NCBI RefSeq assembly: GCF_900114315.1
Contig: NZ_FOSQ01000001.1
Coordinates: 1,094,202-1,158,201, forward strand
Source of the DNA: Falsiroseomonas stagni DSM 19981
Lineage (GTDB): Bacteria; Pseudomonadota; Alphaproteobacteria; Acetobacterales; Acetobacteraceae
DNA: 64,000 nt
Direction: 5' to 3'
Shown piece after piece: positions 1 through 11,062 of the stretch (within the stretch, counting starts at the first letter, position 1; the number at the start of each line of letters is the position of its first letter). Under the pieces are notes generated by a model. That model made no database searches. It saw nothing but the letters and a program-made list of their open reading frames with translations, and had not been told where the DNA came from. The position numbers and the translations under genes are program-made.

Positions 1-876
1 CCAGATCTGCTGGCGGACCGCCGGCAACCGCCCATCCACGTGATGGATCGCGAGCATCGGGCACAGCGCCTGCGCCATGGCCTGGAAGGCCCCGCGCTGC
101 ACCTCATCCGCGAACCAGCCGGACAGCACCAGGTGAACCCGCGCCCCGGCGGGCGCGGCGGCGGCGGCGCGGCCCAGCCCGAGGAACATCGGCAGCGGAT
201 GCGCCTTCGCATGGAAGGACAGCCGCCCGTGATGCAGCACCACCACATCGGCCGGCCCGACGCCGAGGCGCTGCCGCCAGTCCGCCCGCGCGGCCTCGTC
301 CCGCGCCAGCGCGGCCACATCGACACCGAGCGGGATGACCGGCAGGGCCGGGGTGACGAAGCGGGTCGCCCCCAGCCGCTCGGCCAGCCAGGCGGCCTCC
401 CCCTCCAGCAGCCGCGTGACGGAGGCCCGCACCGCGGCGGAGGTGCAGATCAGCGCGTCCCAGGGGCGGAGCGGACCCGTCAGCAGCTCCGCGATGTTGT
501 CCATGGCGCCGTGGGAGGCGGTGGTATGGGTGATCCCCACGAGGGAGAAATGCGCCGCGCCGAAGCGTTGCCGCCGCCATGCCAGCCCTGCCATGCCGGG
601 CCCCGGCAGCATCAGGCAGCCGGTCTCCGAGACCCGGTGCAGCTCCGCCTCCGGTACCGCCTCCAGCGCCATGGTGGCGCCAAGGTCGCGCGCCTGCGCC
701 TGGAAGGCCGCGGCATCGGCGGGCTGCGGCACCAGCGCCACCAGCCGGTCGAAGCCGGAATGGCGGATCATGCCGCGCAGGAAACCCTCCCCCGCCGCAT
801 GGCGGCCCATCAGCCGGGGGCGGGAGGTGTCGTAGCCATCCTTGGCATACAGGAACGTGGCGGTCGGTTCGGACAT
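1..876 (-). CDS. Glycosyltransferase, GT4-like (partial, 3' end beyond left edge)
   Basis: The minus-strand frame opens at ATG 876 and stays open to the left edge (292 residues visible). It reads as a GT-B type sugar transferase. A GITHTTASHGAMDNI segment lies near residues 114-128. An IPLGVDV strand near 181-187 and VVLHHGRLSFHAKAHP near 212-227 resemble the start of the second Rossmann domain, where nucleotide-sugar enzymes keep a small glycine-rich strand. The catalytic C-terminal part lies outside the window. No signal peptide is visible, so the protein is probably cytosolic. It is divergent from zapE with about 100 bp between them. Donor and acceptor cannot be deduced; family-level assignment only. 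Confidence 0.7.
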   Translation of the reverse strand, partial: MSEPTATFLYAKDGYDTSRPRLMGRHAAGEGFLRGMIRHSGFDRLVALVPQPADAAAFQAQARDLGATMALEAVPEAELHRVSETGCLMLPGPGMAGLAWRRQRFGAAHFSLVGITHTTASHGAMDNIAELLTGPLRPWDALICTSAAVRASVTRLLEGEAAWLAERLGATRFVTPALPVIPLGVDVAALARDEAARADWRQRLGVGPADVVVLHHGRLSFHAKAHPLPMFLGLGRAAAAAPAGARVHLVLSGWFADEVQRGAFQAMAQALCPMLAIHHVDGRLPAVRQQIW

Positions 877-974
877 GGCATGGCAGGCTGCGGGCCCGGC
901 CCGGGCGCGTCAACCGCGGGGGGCGGGGCCGCACCCCGTTGCCCGATGCCGAGGCGCGGGTTAGTCCCGCCCTC

Positions 975-2141
975 ATGGATGCGAAGATGAGCCCCGCCGG
1001 CGGGGAGGGCCCGCTGCCCGCCTACCGCGCCCGGATCGCCGCCGGCGCCCTGGCGGCCGATCCCGCCCAGGCCCGCGCGGCGGAGGTGCTGCAGGACCTC
1101 TGGCGCCGCACCCGCGGCTATGACCCCCATCCGGAGGAGCCGGAACAGGGCGGCTTCTTCGCCCGCTTCATGCGCCGCAAGCCCGTGGCGGCGGAGGAAG
1201 CGCCGGCCGGCACGCCGATGGGCCTCTACCTCGTGGGGGAGGTCGGGCGCGGCAAGTCCATGCTGATGGACCTGTTCTTCGACTGCGCGGAGGTCCCCCG
1301 CAAGCGCCGCATCCACTTCCACCAGTTCATGCAGGATGCCCACCAGCGCATCCATGCCTGGAAGAAGCAGCACGGCGACACGACGGACCCGATCCCGCCG
1401 CTGGCCGACAGCATCACGGCGGAAGCGGCACTGCTCTGCTTCGATGAATTCCAGGTGCATGACATCGCCGATGCGATGATCCTCGGCCGGCTGTTCCAGG
1501 CGCTGTTCGCCCGCGGCACGGTGGTGGTGGCGACGTCGAACACCGCGCCGGCCGACCTGTTCAAGGGCCGCCCGGGCCGCGACGCCTTCCTACCCTTCAT
1601 CGCCCTGATCTCCCGGCGGCTGGAGGTGCTGACGCTGGAAGCGGCCCGCGACTACCGCCGGGACCGCATCCGCGCCATGCCGACCTGGCACGTGCCCGTG
1701 GACCACCGGGCCGAACAGGCCCTCGACGCCGCCTTCGCCGAACTGACCGGGCAGGCGCATGGCGCGCCGGAACGCCTGACCCTGCTCGGCCGTAGCCTGG
1801 AAGTGCCCCAGGCCGCGCGCGGCGTGGCGCGATTCGATTTCGATTCGCTCTGCGGCCGGCCGCTCGGCCCCGCGGACTACCTGGCGGTCGCGACCCACTA
1901 CCACACCGTGCTGCTGGACGGGATTCCGCGCCTGGGGCCGGAGAATTTCGACCGCGCGCGCCGCTTCATCACCCTGGTCGATGCCCTCTACGAGCATCGG
2001 GTGAAGCTGGTGGCCAGCGCCCAGGCGGTGCCCGACCGGCTCTACGAACAGGGCGACAATGCCGCGATGTTCGCCCGTACGGCATCCCGCCTGAATGAGA
2101 TGCAGAGCCAGGACTGGCTCGGCCTTGCCCACCTGCAGTAG
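975..2141 (+). CDS. zapE: Cell division protein ZapE (AFG1-like ATPase)
   Basis: A 388-residue AAA+ ATPase of the AFG1/ZapE family. In E. coli ZapE acts at the Z-ring late in constriction. Walker A is GEVGRGKS near residues 88-95, followed by the family-typical RRIHFHQFMQ segment near 111-120. Walker B is LLCFDEF near 153-159, and a sensor-like VVATSNTAP strand follows. The length matches the family (about 370-390). ATG 975 gives the expected short N-terminus before the PLPAYRARIAAG helix; ATG 987 is an equally possible start. The frame is open further upstream, but that extension is proline/arginine-rich and overlaps the divergent gene, so I excluded it. Confidence 0.92.
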   Translation: MDAKMSPAGGEGPLPAYRARIAAGALAADPAQARAAEVLQDLWRRTRGYDPHPEEPEQGGFFARFMRRKPVAAEEAPAGTPMGLYLVGEVGRGKSMLMDLFFDCAEVPRKRRIHFHQFMQDAHQRIHAWKKQHGDTTDPIPPLADSITAEAALLCFDEFQVHDIADAMILGRLFQALFARGTVVVATSNTAPADLFKGRPGRDAFLPFIALISRRLEVLTLEAARDYRRDRIRAMPTWHVPVDHRAEQALDAAFAELTGQAHGAPERLTLLGRSLEVPQAARGVARFDFDSLCGRPLGPADYLAVATHYHTVLLDGIPRLGPENFDRARRFITLVDALYEHRVKLVASAQAVPDRLYEQGDNAAMFARTASRLNEMQSQDWLGLAHLQ

Positions 2142-2174
2142 CCGAAGCCCCGCGAAACATACGGACATAATGCG

Positions 2175-2203
2175 TTGACAGGCCACGGCGCCGTCCGTCT
2201 ATT
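2175..2203 (+). promoter_or_regulatory. Candidate sigma-70 promoter for the small secreted protein gene
   Basis: A perfect TTGACA (2175-2180) is followed after 17 bp by TCTATT (2198-2203), which matches the -10 consensus at four of six positions. It lies 100 bp upstream of the next start codon. The predicted leader contains a small hairpin with arms GGGTCC (2224-2229) and GGACCC (2235-2240). Prediction from sequence only. Confidence 0.45.
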
Positions 2204-2304
2204 GGTCGGCGGGAAGTGGCTTCGGGTCCAAGGGGGACCCGCGTTGGGTTGACGGGGCATCGAAGCCGCGCGGCCTGGCGACGCAATCGGGGGTTTTTCA
2301 TCGC

Positions 2305-2793
2305 ATGCGGCTTGTCCTGCTCGCCCTGTTCTCGTTCGTCCTCGTTGCCCCGCAGGCGGCCGACGCCGCCAGGCGCGAAGAACCGAGGACCGCGAGCGCC
2401 AGGCCGCAGGCCGGCGCCAAGGCGCCCACCACCCGCCCCGCCGCGACCACCCAGCGCAGCAGCACCACCGCGCCCCGCCCCGCCGCCCGCCCGCAGCAGG
2501 CAGCCCGCCCGCAGCAGGGAAGCCGGCAGCAGCAGGCGGCGCGCCCCGGGGATGTGCGCACCCAGCGCACCGGAATCGTGGTCCGCGGCGCCTCCGCCGC
2601 CACCGTCTCCCGCGATGCCGCCGCCAACTGCACGCGCCGCAACGGCCGCACGGTCTGCGGCGGCCGCAGCGGCGTCGCCGGCTGGCAGGCCGGCCTGCCG
2701 GCGGTGGACTACGCCCAGACCGATTGCCCGGCCGGCACCTTCGCGACGCTCGCCCGCGGGCATGAGAACGTCGTCCGCTGCATGCCCATCTGA
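2305..2793 (+). CDS. Small secreted protein with Pro/Ala/Gln-rich linker, unknown function
   Basis: 162 residues. A clear signal peptide (MRLVLLALFSFVLVAPQAADA) has a cleavage site near residue 21. Residues about 25-85 are a low-complexity Arg/Pro/Ala/Gln/Thr linker with repeats of the type AARPQQ. The C-terminal part (about 95-162) looks folded and has four cysteines (CTRRNGRTVC, TDC, VRC) that could form two disulfides in the periplasm. I do not recognise the domain. The gene has its own candidate promoter upstream and a strong terminator downstream, so it is probably monocistronic. Confidence 0.7.
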   Translation: MRLVLLALFSFVLVAPQAADAARREEPRTASARPQAGAKAPTTRPAATTQRSSTTAPRPAARPQQAARPQQGSRQQQAARPGDVRTQRTGIVVRGASAATVSRDAAANCTRRNGRTVCGGRSGVAGWQAGLPAVDYAQTDCPAGTFATLARGHENVVRCMPI

Positions 2794-2830
2794 CGCCCCG
2801 CCCACCGGGGTGCCCCCGGCTATGACGCAG

Positions 2831-2858
2831 ACGGCCCGCCCCCCAGGCGGGCCGTTTT
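2831..2858 (+). terminator. Rho-independent terminator after the small secreted protein gene
   Basis: A perfect 10-bp stem has left arm ACGGCCCGCC (2831-2840), a 5-nt loop and right arm GGCGGGCCGT (2846-2855), continuing into a short T run. It lies 38 bp past the stop codon and insulates the downstream mdh cluster from this gene. Confidence 0.8.
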
Positions 2859-2974
2859 GCGTCGCGGACCCCCCGTTTCGGGCCGCCCGAGGCTGTTTTG
2901 CGGCCCAGAGGCCGCCTTGCCCGCGCTGCACTGCGGGAGTAGGTAACGCGGCGGGCGCGTCAAGCGGCCGGTGA

Positions 2975-4027
<1,053 letters not shown>

Positions 4028-4045
4028 GCCTGGCTCCTGTCTGAC

Positions 4046-4073
4046 GCCGCCGTGGGGCGCCCCCCGTGGCGGC
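4046..4073 (+). promoter_or_regulatory. Strong hairpin in the mdh-sucC intergenic gap
   Basis: GCCGCCGTGGGG (4046-4057) can pair with CCCCGTGGCGGC (4062-4073) over 12 bp including two G-T wobbles, with a 4-nt loop. No T run follows, so it is more likely an mRNA processing or stability element, or a weak attenuator, than a full terminator. sucC starts 33 bp downstream. Confidence 0.45.
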
Positions 4074-4106
4074 AATTCGCGAAAAACCCCTGCCGGGAGC
4101 TGCCGG

Positions 4107-5303
4107 ATGAATATCCACGAGTACCAGGCCAAGGAGCTGCTGCGCCGCTACGGCGTCGCCGTGCTCGACGGCCATGTCGCCTGGACGGCGGATGAGGCTG
4201 TCGAGGGCGCGAAGAAGCTTCCCGGCCCCGTCTATGTCGTGAAGTCCCAGATCCATGCCGGTGGCCGCGGCGCCGGCCGCTTCGCCAACGACCCGAACGG
4301 CAAGGGCGGCGTCCGCGTCGTCAAGTCGCTGGAAGCGGTCAAGGAAGCGGCCGATGCGATGATCGGCAAGGTGCTGGTCACCAAGCAGACCGGCGAGGCC
4401 GGCAAGCTGGTCTCCCGCGTCTATGTGGAAGATGGCTGCGACATCAAGCGGGAACTCTATCTCGGCCTGCTCGTTGACCGGGAGACCTCCCGCGTCACCA
4501 TCATGGCCTCCGTCGAGGGCGGCATGGAGATCGAGGAGGTGGCTGCGAACCACCCCGAGAAGATCCTGAAGGTCGCGGTGGACCCGGCTTCCGGCATCTC
4601 CGGCTTCCACACCCGCAAGCTGGCCTTCGCGCTCGGCCTCGAAGGCAAGCAGGTCGCGAGCTTCAGCAAGTTCGTCACCAGCCTCTACGGCGCCTTCCTC
4701 GAACTCGACTGCGCGATCGTCGAGATCAACCCGCTGGTCGTGACCGGCAAGGGCGACATCGTGGCGCTGGACGCCAAGGTCTCCTTCGACGACAGCGCGC
4801 TGTTCCGCCACAAGGACCTCGAGGCCCTTCGCGATGACAGCGAGATGGACCCGAAGGAACTCGACGCGGTCAAGAACGACCTGAACTACGTGGCCCTCGA
4901 TGGCGAGATCGGCTGCATGGTGAACGGCGCGGGCCTGGCCATGGCGACCATGGACATCATCAAGCTCTACGGGTCGTCCCCCGCGAACTTCCTCGATGTC
5001 GGCGGCACCGCCAATGCGGCGCGCGTGACGGAGGCGTTCCGGATCATCACCTCCGACGTCAACGTCAAGGCGATCCTGGTCAACATCTTCGGCGGCATCG
5101 CCAAGTGCGACATGATCGCCAACGGCATCGTCGAGGCCTCGAAGAACCTGTCCCTCAGCGTGCCGCTGGTCGTGCGGCTCGAGGGCACGAATGTGGACCT
5201 CGGCAAGAAGATCCTGGCCGAGAGCGGGCTCGCGATCATCGCGGCCGACAACCTTGCCGACGCGGCCCAGAAGGTCGTGGCGGCGGTCAAGAAGGGGGCC
5301 TGA
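4107..5303 (+). CDS. sucC: Succinyl-CoA synthetase, ADP-forming, beta subunit
   Basis: A 398-residue beta subunit of succinyl-CoA ligase. It begins with the family-typical [16 protein letters not shown] and has an ATP-grasp N-terminal region that holds the nucleotide. [13 protein letters not shown] follows, then the C-terminal ligase-CoA domain with [13 protein letters not shown] and [11 protein letters not shown], which contacts the active-site phosphohistidine loop of SucD. The length is close to the E. coli protein (388). The start is fixed by homology, with GGGAG upstream. The stop is 3 nt before the sucD start, consistent with stoichiometric co-translation. Confidence 0.97.
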   Translation: MNIHEYQAKELLRRYGVAVLDGHVAWTADEAVEGAKKLPGPVYVVKSQIHAGGRGAGRFANDPNGKGGVRVVKSLEAVKEAADAMIGKVLVTKQTGEAGKLVSRVYVEDGCDIKRELYLGLLVDRETSRVTIMASVEGGMEIEEVAANHPEKILKVAVDPASGISGFHTRKLAFALGLEGKQVASFSKFVTSLYGAFLELDCAIVEINPLVVTGKGDIVALDAKVSFDDSALFRHKDLEALRDDSEMDPKELDAVKNDLNYVALDGEIGCMVNGAGLAMATMDIIKLYGSSPANFLDVGGTANAARVTEAFRIITSDVNVKAILVNIFGGIAKCDMIANGIVEASKNLSLSVPLVVRLEGTNVDLGKKILAESGLAIIAADNLADAAQKVVAAVKKGA

Positions 5304-5306
5304 TCC

Positions 5307-6203
5307 ATGGCCGTTCTGATCGACGCCAACACCCGCGTCATGACCCAGGGTTTCACGGGGGCCCAGGGGACGTTCCATGCGTCCCAGGGCATCGCCTATG
5401 GCTCGACCTATGTCGGTGGCACGACCCCCGGCAAGGGCGGCACGATGCACCCCGAGCTGAACCTGCCGGTCTTCAACACGGTCGCTGAATGCGTGGCCGC
5501 CACGGGCGCCAATGCCAGCGTGATCTACGTCCCCGCCCCCTTCGCGGCGGATGCGATCCTGGAAGCGATCGACGCCGAGTTGCCGCTCATCATCTGCATC
5601 ACGGAGGGCATCCCGGTGCTCGACATGGTGCGCGTGAAGCGTGCGCTCGACGGGTCCAAGTCGAAGCTGGTCGGGCCGAACTGCCCGGGCGTCATCACGC
5701 CGGATGCCTGCAAGATCGGCATCATGCCGGGCCACATCCACCGGCGCGGCTCCGTCGGCATCGTGTCGCGTTCCGGCACCCTGACCTATGAGGCGGTGGC
5801 CCAGACCACGGCGGCCGGCCTCGGCCAGTCCACCTGCGTCGGCATCGGCGGCGACCCGGTGAAGGGCATGGACTTCATCGACGTGCTGGAGATGTTCCTG
5901 AAGGACGACGAGACCCAGTCGATCATCATGATCGGCGAGATCGGCGGCCAGTCGGAAGTCATCGGCGCGGAATACCTGGCGGCCCATAATTTTGGCCCGG
6001 GCAAGCCCAACAAGCCCGTCGTCGGCTTCATCGCCGGCGCCACGGCCCCCCCGGGCCGCCGCATGGGCCATGCCGGCGCGGTGATCTCCGGCGGCAAGGA
6101 TACGGCGGAAGCCAAGATGGCGGCGATGAAGGCGGCCGGCATCCATGTGGCGGACAGCCCCTCCGCGTTGGGCTCCACCATGGTGAAGGCGCTGAAGAAG
6201 TAA
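5307..6203 (+). CDS. sucD: Succinyl-CoA synthetase alpha subunit
   Basis: 298 residues. It carries the N-terminal CoA-binding Rossmann domain ([11 protein letters not shown] near 14-24) and a CoA contact region [10 protein letters not shown] near 123-132. The phosphorylated active-site histidine is H255 in [13 protein letters not shown]. With SucC it converts succinyl-CoA to succinate with substrate-level phosphorylation. It is essentially contiguous with sucC and is followed by a 233-bp gap containing the hairpin array before sucA. Confidence 0.97.
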   Translation: MAVLIDANTRVMTQGFTGAQGTFHASQGIAYGSTYVGGTTPGKGGTMHPELNLPVFNTVAECVAATGANASVIYVPAPFAADAILEAIDAELPLIICITEGIPVLDMVRVKRALDGSKSKLVGPNCPGVITPDACKIGIMPGHIHRRGSVGIVSRSGTLTYEAVAQTTAAGLGQSTCVGIGGDPVKGMDFIDVLEMFLKDDETQSIIMIGEIGGQSEVIGAEYLAAHNFGPGKPNKPVVGFIAGATAPPGRRMGHAGAVISGGKDTAEAKMAAMKAAGIHVADSPSALGSTMVKALKK

Positions 6204-6290
6204 CACCACGGTCACCACTCCGGGCGCAGATCATCATATGGATGGGGTCTGCCGCCGCGGAGGTGGTCGGCCTATGATGGCGTGATGCCT

Positions 6291-6388
6291 GCCGGGCGGA
6301 TTAGCGCCCGGGTTGAGTAAGCCGGCCGGGCGGGGTTCTGCCCGGGTTGAGGAAGCCCGCCGGGCGGAGTTCCGTCCGGATGAGGAAA
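6291..6388 (+). repeat. Three tandem 34-bp hairpin units in the sucA leader
   Basis: The word GCCGGGCGG recurs at 6291, 6325 and 6359, an exact 34-bp period. Each time it is followed by a short variable stretch, then CCGG and a GTTGAGGAAGC-like tail (GATGAGGAAAC in unit 3). Each unit can fold. Unit 1 pairs CCGGGCG (6292-6298) with CGCCCGG (6305-6311). Unit 2 pairs CCGGGC with GCCCGG. Unit 3 pairs CCGGGCGG with CCGTCCGG through one G-T wobble. Stems are kept while loops differ. A further hairpin with arms CGCCCGG (6395-6401) and CCGGGCG (6416-6422) sits just before the sucA ribosome binding site. Confidence 0.75.
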
Positions 6389-6436
6389 CTGCGACGCCCG
6401 GACCCAGGAAGGGCACCGGGCGCGACGGAGAAGAAG

Positions 6437-9337
6437 ATGGCCGGAGTGGATATCCTCGCGAGTGCGATGTCGGGGGCGAATGCCGCCTACCTCGCCGACC
6501 TCTACGCCCGATGGGCGGAGAAACCCGACAGCGTGGACCCCTCCTTCGCCGAATTGTTCGGCGCGCTGAACGACGAGGCCCGGTCGGTCCTGACGGACGC
6601 CACTGGCGCCTCCTGGGCGCCCCGCCTCCGCGGCGCCTTCGGCCCGGACCCGGAGCCGCTGCCCGCGCCGAAGAAGGGCGAGAAGCCGGCCCCGGCCGCC
6701 CCCGCCGCGGCCCCCCAGATGGACAAGGCCGCCGCCCAGCGCGCCGTGCTCGACAGCATCCGCGCCCTGATGCTGATCCGCAGCTACCGCGTCCGCGGCC
6801 ACCTGGAAGCGAAGCTCGATCCGCTCGCTTTGCAGGTGCCGAAGCCGCACCCGGAACTGACGCCCGCGACCTACGGCTTCACCGAAGCCGACATGGACCG
6901 GCCCATCTTCCTCGACTTCGTGCTGGGCAAGGAATACGCGACGCTGCGGGAGATCCTCGCGATCTGCCGCGCCTCCTATTGCGGCTCCATCGGCGTGGAG
7001 TTCATGCACATCCAGGACCCGGAGCAGAAGTCCTGGATCCAGCGCCGCATCGAAGGCGCGCCCTGGCTGAAGGCTTTCGACCCCGCGGCGAAGAAGGAGA
7101 TCCTTCAGGACCTGATCGAGGCCGAGGGCTTCGAGGCCTTCTGCGCGAAGAAATACGCCACCACCAAGCGCTTCGGGCTTGAGGGCGGCGAGAGCACCAT
7201 CCCCGCCATGCAGGCGATCATCGAGACCGCGGCCGCGGGCGGCGTGAACGAGATCGCGATCGGCATGGCCCATCGCGGCCGGCTCAACGTCCTCGTCAAT
7301 GTCGTGAAGAAGCCCTACTCGGCCGTCTTCTCGGAGTTCCGGGGCGTCTCCGCACATCCCGAGGATGTGCAGGGCTCCGGCGACGTGAAGTACCACCTCG
7401 GCACCTCCACCGACATCGAGATCGGCGGCCGGATGGTGCACCTCTCCCTCCAGCCCAACCCCTCCCACCTCGAAGCCGTGGACCCCGTGGTCATCGGCAA
7501 GGTGCGCGCGCGGCAGGACATGGCGGGTGACACGAAGGCGCGCCGCAGCGTCATGGGCATCACGCTGCATGGCGATGCCGCCTTCGCCGGCCAGGGCGTG
7601 GTGTATGAGACGCTGGCGATGAGCCAGCTCATCGGCTACCGCACCGGCGGCACGATCCATGTCGTGACCAACAACCAGATCGGCTTCACCACCGTCGCCG
7701 CCCATGCCTATTCGGGCCTCTACTGCACCGACGTGGCGAAGAGCATCCAGGTGCCGATCCTGCATGTGAATGGCGACGACCCGGAAGCGGTGGTGTTCTG
7801 CGCCCGCATGGCGGCCGAATTCCGCATGCAGTTCGGCGCGGATTTCGTGCTCGACATCGTCTGCTACCGCCGCCACGGCCACAACGAGACGGACGAGCCG
7901 GCGTTCACGCAGCCCCTGATGTACAACCGCATCAAGGAAATGCGGACGACGCGGACCCTCTACGCGGAGAAGCTGGCCACCGAGGGCAGCATCCCCGCCG
8001 CCGAATCCAAGGCGATGCTGGACGCCTTCAACGCGACGCTGGAGGACGCCTTCCAGGCCGCGCAGAGCTTCAAGCCCAACAAGGCTGATTGGCTCGAAGG
8101 CCATTGGTCCGGCCTCAAGGCCGTGACGGTGGGCGAGGAGGTCGAGCGCCTGCACGAGACGGCCGTCGGCCTCGACACGCTGCGCGAAGTGGGCGCGGCG
8201 CTGGCCCGCGTGCCGGCGGATTTCGGCGCCAACCCGAAGATCATGCGCCAGCTCGAAGCCAAGAAGCAGGCGATCGAGACGGGCGAGGGCATCGACTGGG
8301 CAACCGGCGAGGCACTGGCCTTCGGCACGCTGCTGCTGGAAGGCCACCGTGTCCGCCTCTCGGGCGAAGACGTGCAGCGCGGCACCTTCAGCCACCGCCA
8401 CGCCTACCTGGTGGACCAGAAGAACCAGGCCGAATACGTGCCGCTGAACAACATCCGCGCCGGGCAGCCGAAGTTCGAGGCCTTCAACAGCCTGCTCTCC
8501 GAATTCGGCGTGCTGGGCTTCGAATACGGCTACACGCTGGCGGATCCGCGCACCCTGGTGCTGTGGGAAGCGCAGTTCGGCGACTTCGCCAACGGCGCGC
8601 AGGTCATCATCGACCAGTTCATCGCGAGTGCGGAGACCAAGTGGCTGCGCATGTCGGGCCTCGTGATGCTGCTGCCGCATGGCTATGAAGGGCAGGGGCC
8701 GGAACACTCCTCCGCCCGCCTGGAACGCTACCTGCAGCTCTGCGCGGAGCGGAACATGCGCGTCGGCAATTTGACCACGCCGGCCAACTACTTCCACGCC
8801 ATCCGCCGCCAGATGAAGGCGAACTACCGCAAGCCGCTGGTGCTGATGACGCCGAAGTCGCTGCTGCGCCACAAGCTGGCCGTCAGCACGCTCGCCGATT
8901 TCGCGCCCGGCAGCAGCTTCCAGTACGTGATTCCGGAGACGGATGCGATCGCGGCGCCGGAGGCGGTGAAGCGCGTCGTCCTCTGCACCGGCAAGGTCTA
9001 TTACGACCTGCTGCAGGAACGCCGGGACAAGGGGGTGAAGGACGTGGCGATCATCCGCCTCGAACAGCTCTACCCCTTCCCGAAGACCAGCCTGGCCAAG
9101 ACCCTCGCGCCTTATGTCAATGCGGAGGTGATCTGGTGCCAGGAGGAGCCCGAGAACATGGGCGCCTGGACCTTCCTCGACCGCAAGGTTGAAGGCGTGC
9201 TCCGGGAGATCGACATCAAGGCAAAGCGGCCCGCCTATGCCGGCCGCATCGAGGCCGCGAGCCCCGCGACGGGTCTCGCCAAGGTTCACCAGCAGCAGCA
9301 GGAAGCCCTGGTGCGCGACGCGCTCGGCCTGAGCTGA
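6437..9337 (+). CDS. sucA: 2-oxoglutarate dehydrogenase E1 component
   Basis: A 966-residue ThDP-dependent E1 subunit of the 2-oxoglutarate dehydrogenase complex; it decarboxylates 2-oxoglutarate and transfers the succinyl group to the lipoyl arm of SucB. Visible marks are the N-terminal peripheral-binding segment ([20 protein letters not shown]), [11 protein letters not shown], the ThDP/metal region [11 protein letters not shown] near 376-386, CYRRHGHNE, and the C-terminal [13 protein letters not shown]. coli SucA is 933 residues. ATG 6437 is preferred because GGAG lies 6 nt upstream and [19 protein letters not shown] is family-like. An in-frame upstream ATG at 6347 would translate part of the hairpin array and is unlikely. 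Confidence 0.97.
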   Translation: MAGVDILASAMSGANAAYLADLYARWAEKPDSVDPSFAELFGALNDEARSVLTDATGASWAPRLRGAFGPDPEPLPAPKKGEKPAPAAPAAAPQMDKAAAQRAVLDSIRALMLIRSYRVRGHLEAKLDPLALQVPKPHPELTPATYGFTEADMDRPIFLDFVLGKEYATLREILAICRASYCGSIGVEFMHIQDPEQKSWIQRRIEGAPWLKAFDPAAKKEILQDLIEAEGFEAFCAKKYATTKRFGLEGGESTIPAMQAIIETAAAGGVNEIAIGMAHRGRLNVLVNVVKKPYSAVFSEFRGVSAHPEDVQGSGDVKYHLGTSTDIEIGGRMVHLSLQPNPSHLEAVDPVVIGKVRARQDMAGDTKARRSVMGITLHGDAAFAGQGVVYETLAMSQLIGYRTGGTIHVVTNNQIGFTTVAAHAYSGLYCTDVAKSIQVPILHVNGDDPEAVVFCARMAAEFRMQFGADFVLDIVCYRRHGHNETDEPAFTQPLMYNRIKEMRTTRTLYAEKLATEGSIPAAESKAMLDAFNATLEDAFQAAQSFKPNKADWLEGHWSGLKAVTVGEEVERLHETAVGLDTLREVGAALARVPADFGANPKIMRQLEAKKQAIETGEGIDWATGEALAFGTLLLEGHRVRLSGEDVQRGTFSHRHAYLVDQKNQAEYVPLNNIRAGQPKFEAFNSLLSEFGVLGFEYGYTLADPRTLVLWEAQFGDFANGAQVIIDQFIASAETKWLRMSGLVMLLPHGYEGQGPEHSSARLERYLQLCAERNMRVGNLTTPANYFHAIRRQMKANYRKPLVLMTPKSLLRHKLAVSTLADFAPGSSFQYVIPETDAIAAPEAVKRVVLCTGKVYYDLLQERRDKGVKDVAIIRLEQLYPFPKTSLAKTLAPYVNAEVIWCQEEPENMGAWTFLDRKVEGVLREIDIKAKRPAYAGRIEAASPATGLAKVHQQQQEALVRDALGLS

Positions 9338-9365
9338 GCGCGCCACCAGGCAGAAGGCAGGACAG

Positions 9366-10574
9366 ATGACCGACATCGTGGTGCCCCCCCTCGGGGAGAG
9401 CGTTTCCAGCGCAACCATCGCGCGCTGGATGAAGAAGGTGGGCGAGGCCGTCGCGGCGGATGAGCCGTTGGTGGAACTGGAGACCGACAAGGTCACGGTC
9501 GAGGTCAATGCCGCCGCCGCCGGCGTGCTGGAGAGCATCGACGCGGCGGAGGGCGCCGAGGTCGGCCCCGGCGCCGTGCTCGGCCGGATCGCCGCTGGTG
9601 GCGCCGCCGCCGCGCCGAAGCCCACCGCGGCGCCCGCGCCCGCACCGGTCGCGGCACCCGCCCCGGCGCCGGCCCCCGCCGCCCCCTCCGGCCTGCCGGC
9701 CGGCCCCGCCGCCACCAAGCTGATGGCGGAAAACAACGTCGCCCCCGGCGCCATCACGGATGCGACCGGCAAGGATGGCCGCGTGACGAAGGGCGATGTC
9801 CTCGCCTTCCTGTCCAAGCCCGCCGCCGCGCCCGCGCCCGCCGCCGCCGCCCCCAAGGCGCCCCGCGCGCCGGAGAGCGGGGAGGAGCGCGTGAAGATGA
9901 CGCGCCTTCGCCTGACCATCGCGCGCCGCCTGAAGGAAGCGCAGAACACCGCCGCCATGCTGACCACCTTCAACGAGGTGGACATGGGCGCCGCGATGGC
10001 GCTGCGCGCGGAATACAAGGATGCCTTCGAGAAGAAGCACGGCGTGAAGCTCGGCTTCATGTCCTTCTTCGTGAAGGCCTGCGTCGCCGCGCTGAAGGAA
10101 TTCCCGGCGGTGAACGCCGAGATCGATGGCGACGAGATCGTCTACAAGCACTTCGTCCATATGGGCATCGCGGTCGGCGGCCCCTCGGGCCTCGTCGTCC
10201 CCGTGGTGCGGGACGCGGACCAGATGTCCTTCGCGACGATCGAGAAGACGATCGCGGGCTACGGCAGGAAGGCCCGCGACGGCGCGCTGAAGCTGGATGA
10301 ACTGACGGGCGGCAGCTTCACCATCACCAATGGCGGCATCTACGGGTCGCTGATGTCCACGCCGATCCTGAACCCGCCGCAATCCGGCATCCTCGGCATG
10401 CACAAGATCCAGGACCGCCCGATGGTCGTCGGCGGCAAGATCGAGATCCGCCCGATGATGTACATCGCCCTCAGCTACGACCACCGGATCGTGGACGGCA
10501 AGGAAGCGGTCAGCTTCCTGGTGCGCGTGAAGGAAAGCATCGAGGATCCGCGCCGGCTGATGCTGGACCTCTGA
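9366..10574 (+). CDS. sucB: Dihydrolipoyllysine succinyltransferase (E2 of 2-oxoglutarate dehydrogenase)
   Basis: 402 residues. One lipoyl domain occupies residues 1-77, with the modified lysine K42 in ETDKVTV. An Ala/Pro-rich flexible linker (about 78-115) leads to an E3-binding domain ([15 protein letters not shown] and [12 protein letters not shown], about 117-155). A second Ala/Pro linker leads to the catalytic acyltransferase domain. The active-site motif is SYDHRIVDG, with H373 and D377. The protein forms the core of the complex with SucA and Lpd. It starts 28 nt after sucA. The E3 gene lpd is not adjacent but about 6.5 kb downstream. Confidence 0.97.
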   Translation: MTDIVVPPLGESVSSATIARWMKKVGEAVAADEPLVELETDKVTVEVNAAAAGVLESIDAAEGAEVGPGAVLGRIAAGGAAAAPKPTAAPAPAPVAAPAPAPAPAAPSGLPAGPAATKLMAENNVAPGAITDATGKDGRVTKGDVLAFLSKPAAAPAPAAAAPKAPRAPESGEERVKMTRLRLTIARRLKEAQNTAAMLTTFNEVDMGAAMALRAEYKDAFEKKHGVKLGFMSFFVKACVAALKEFPAVNAEIDGDEIVYKHFVHMGIAVGGPSGLVVPVVRDADQMSFATIEKTIAGYGRKARDGALKLDELTGGSFTITNGGIYGSLMSTPILNPPQSGILGMHKIQDRPMVVGGKIEIRPMMYIALSYDHRIVDGKEAVSFLVRVKESIEDPRRLMLDL

Positions 10575-10608
10575 GCGGGATCGCCTGAACCAGGGCCGGT
10601 GGCGCCGC

Positions 10609-10992
10609 ATGTCGCGGAACCGCCGGCCCTTTCTCATGCCCGCCCTGCTGGGCCTCGTGCTGAATCCGGCCTGGCTGGCGCTGCCCTTCCTGGACTCGCT
10701 CGATCCCGGCGACTTCGCCACCATCGTCGCGAGCCCCTTCGTGGTGCTGGTGCCGCTGCCGGCCCTGGTCGGGCTGCTGCCGCTGCTCGGCTGGGTGCTG
10801 GCGCGGCGCTGGCCCTTCGGGCTGGCGGCCGCGCTGGCATCGCCCTTCCTGCCGGCATGGCCCTTCATGGTCGCGGATCTACTGGGCGGCGCGGAGGCTG
10901 GCCCGCTGGTGGTGCTGCTGCTGATCGCCGCGCCCGGCTGGGCCTTCCTGATGATCCGCGCCGCGCTCCGCGCCGGCAATCCCACGCGCTGA
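10609..10992 (+). CDS. Small integral membrane protein, unknown function
   Basis: 127 residues with three to four hydrophobic helices: about 12-28, 40-66, 72-92 and 98-118. There is a positively charged N-terminus (MSRNRRP) and a basic C-terminus, so both ends are probably cytosolic if four helices are correct. No recognised domain. It starts 34 nt after the sucB stop on the same strand and may read through from the TCA cluster, but no functional link is evident. Confidence 0.55.
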   Translation: MSRNRRPFLMPALLGLVLNPAWLALPFLDSLDPGDFATIVASPFVVLVPLPALVGLLPLLGWVLARRWPFGLAAALASPFLPAWPFMVADLLGGAEAGPLVVLLLIAAPGWAFLMIRAALRAGNPTR

Positions 10993-11062
10993 AACAACCG
11001 GGCGTTGCTATCGCGCGGCTGGCGCTCTGCCATCATGCGGGACCACGCCCGAGTGCCTTCGC

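Noticed and set aside
6291-6388. CRISPR-like array
   Set aside because: Units are tandem with no unique spacers of array size, and there are no cas genes nearby.
6347-6436. Upstream extension of SucA by 30 residues
   Set aside because: The extension would translate part of the hairpin array and lacks homology; the ATG at 6437 has a good ribosome binding site.
6272-10060. Very long minus-strand open frame opposite sucA and sucB
   Set aside because: It is a mirror of high-GC codon bias. The His/Arg/Gly/Val-rich composition has no domain, and both plus-strand genes are certain.
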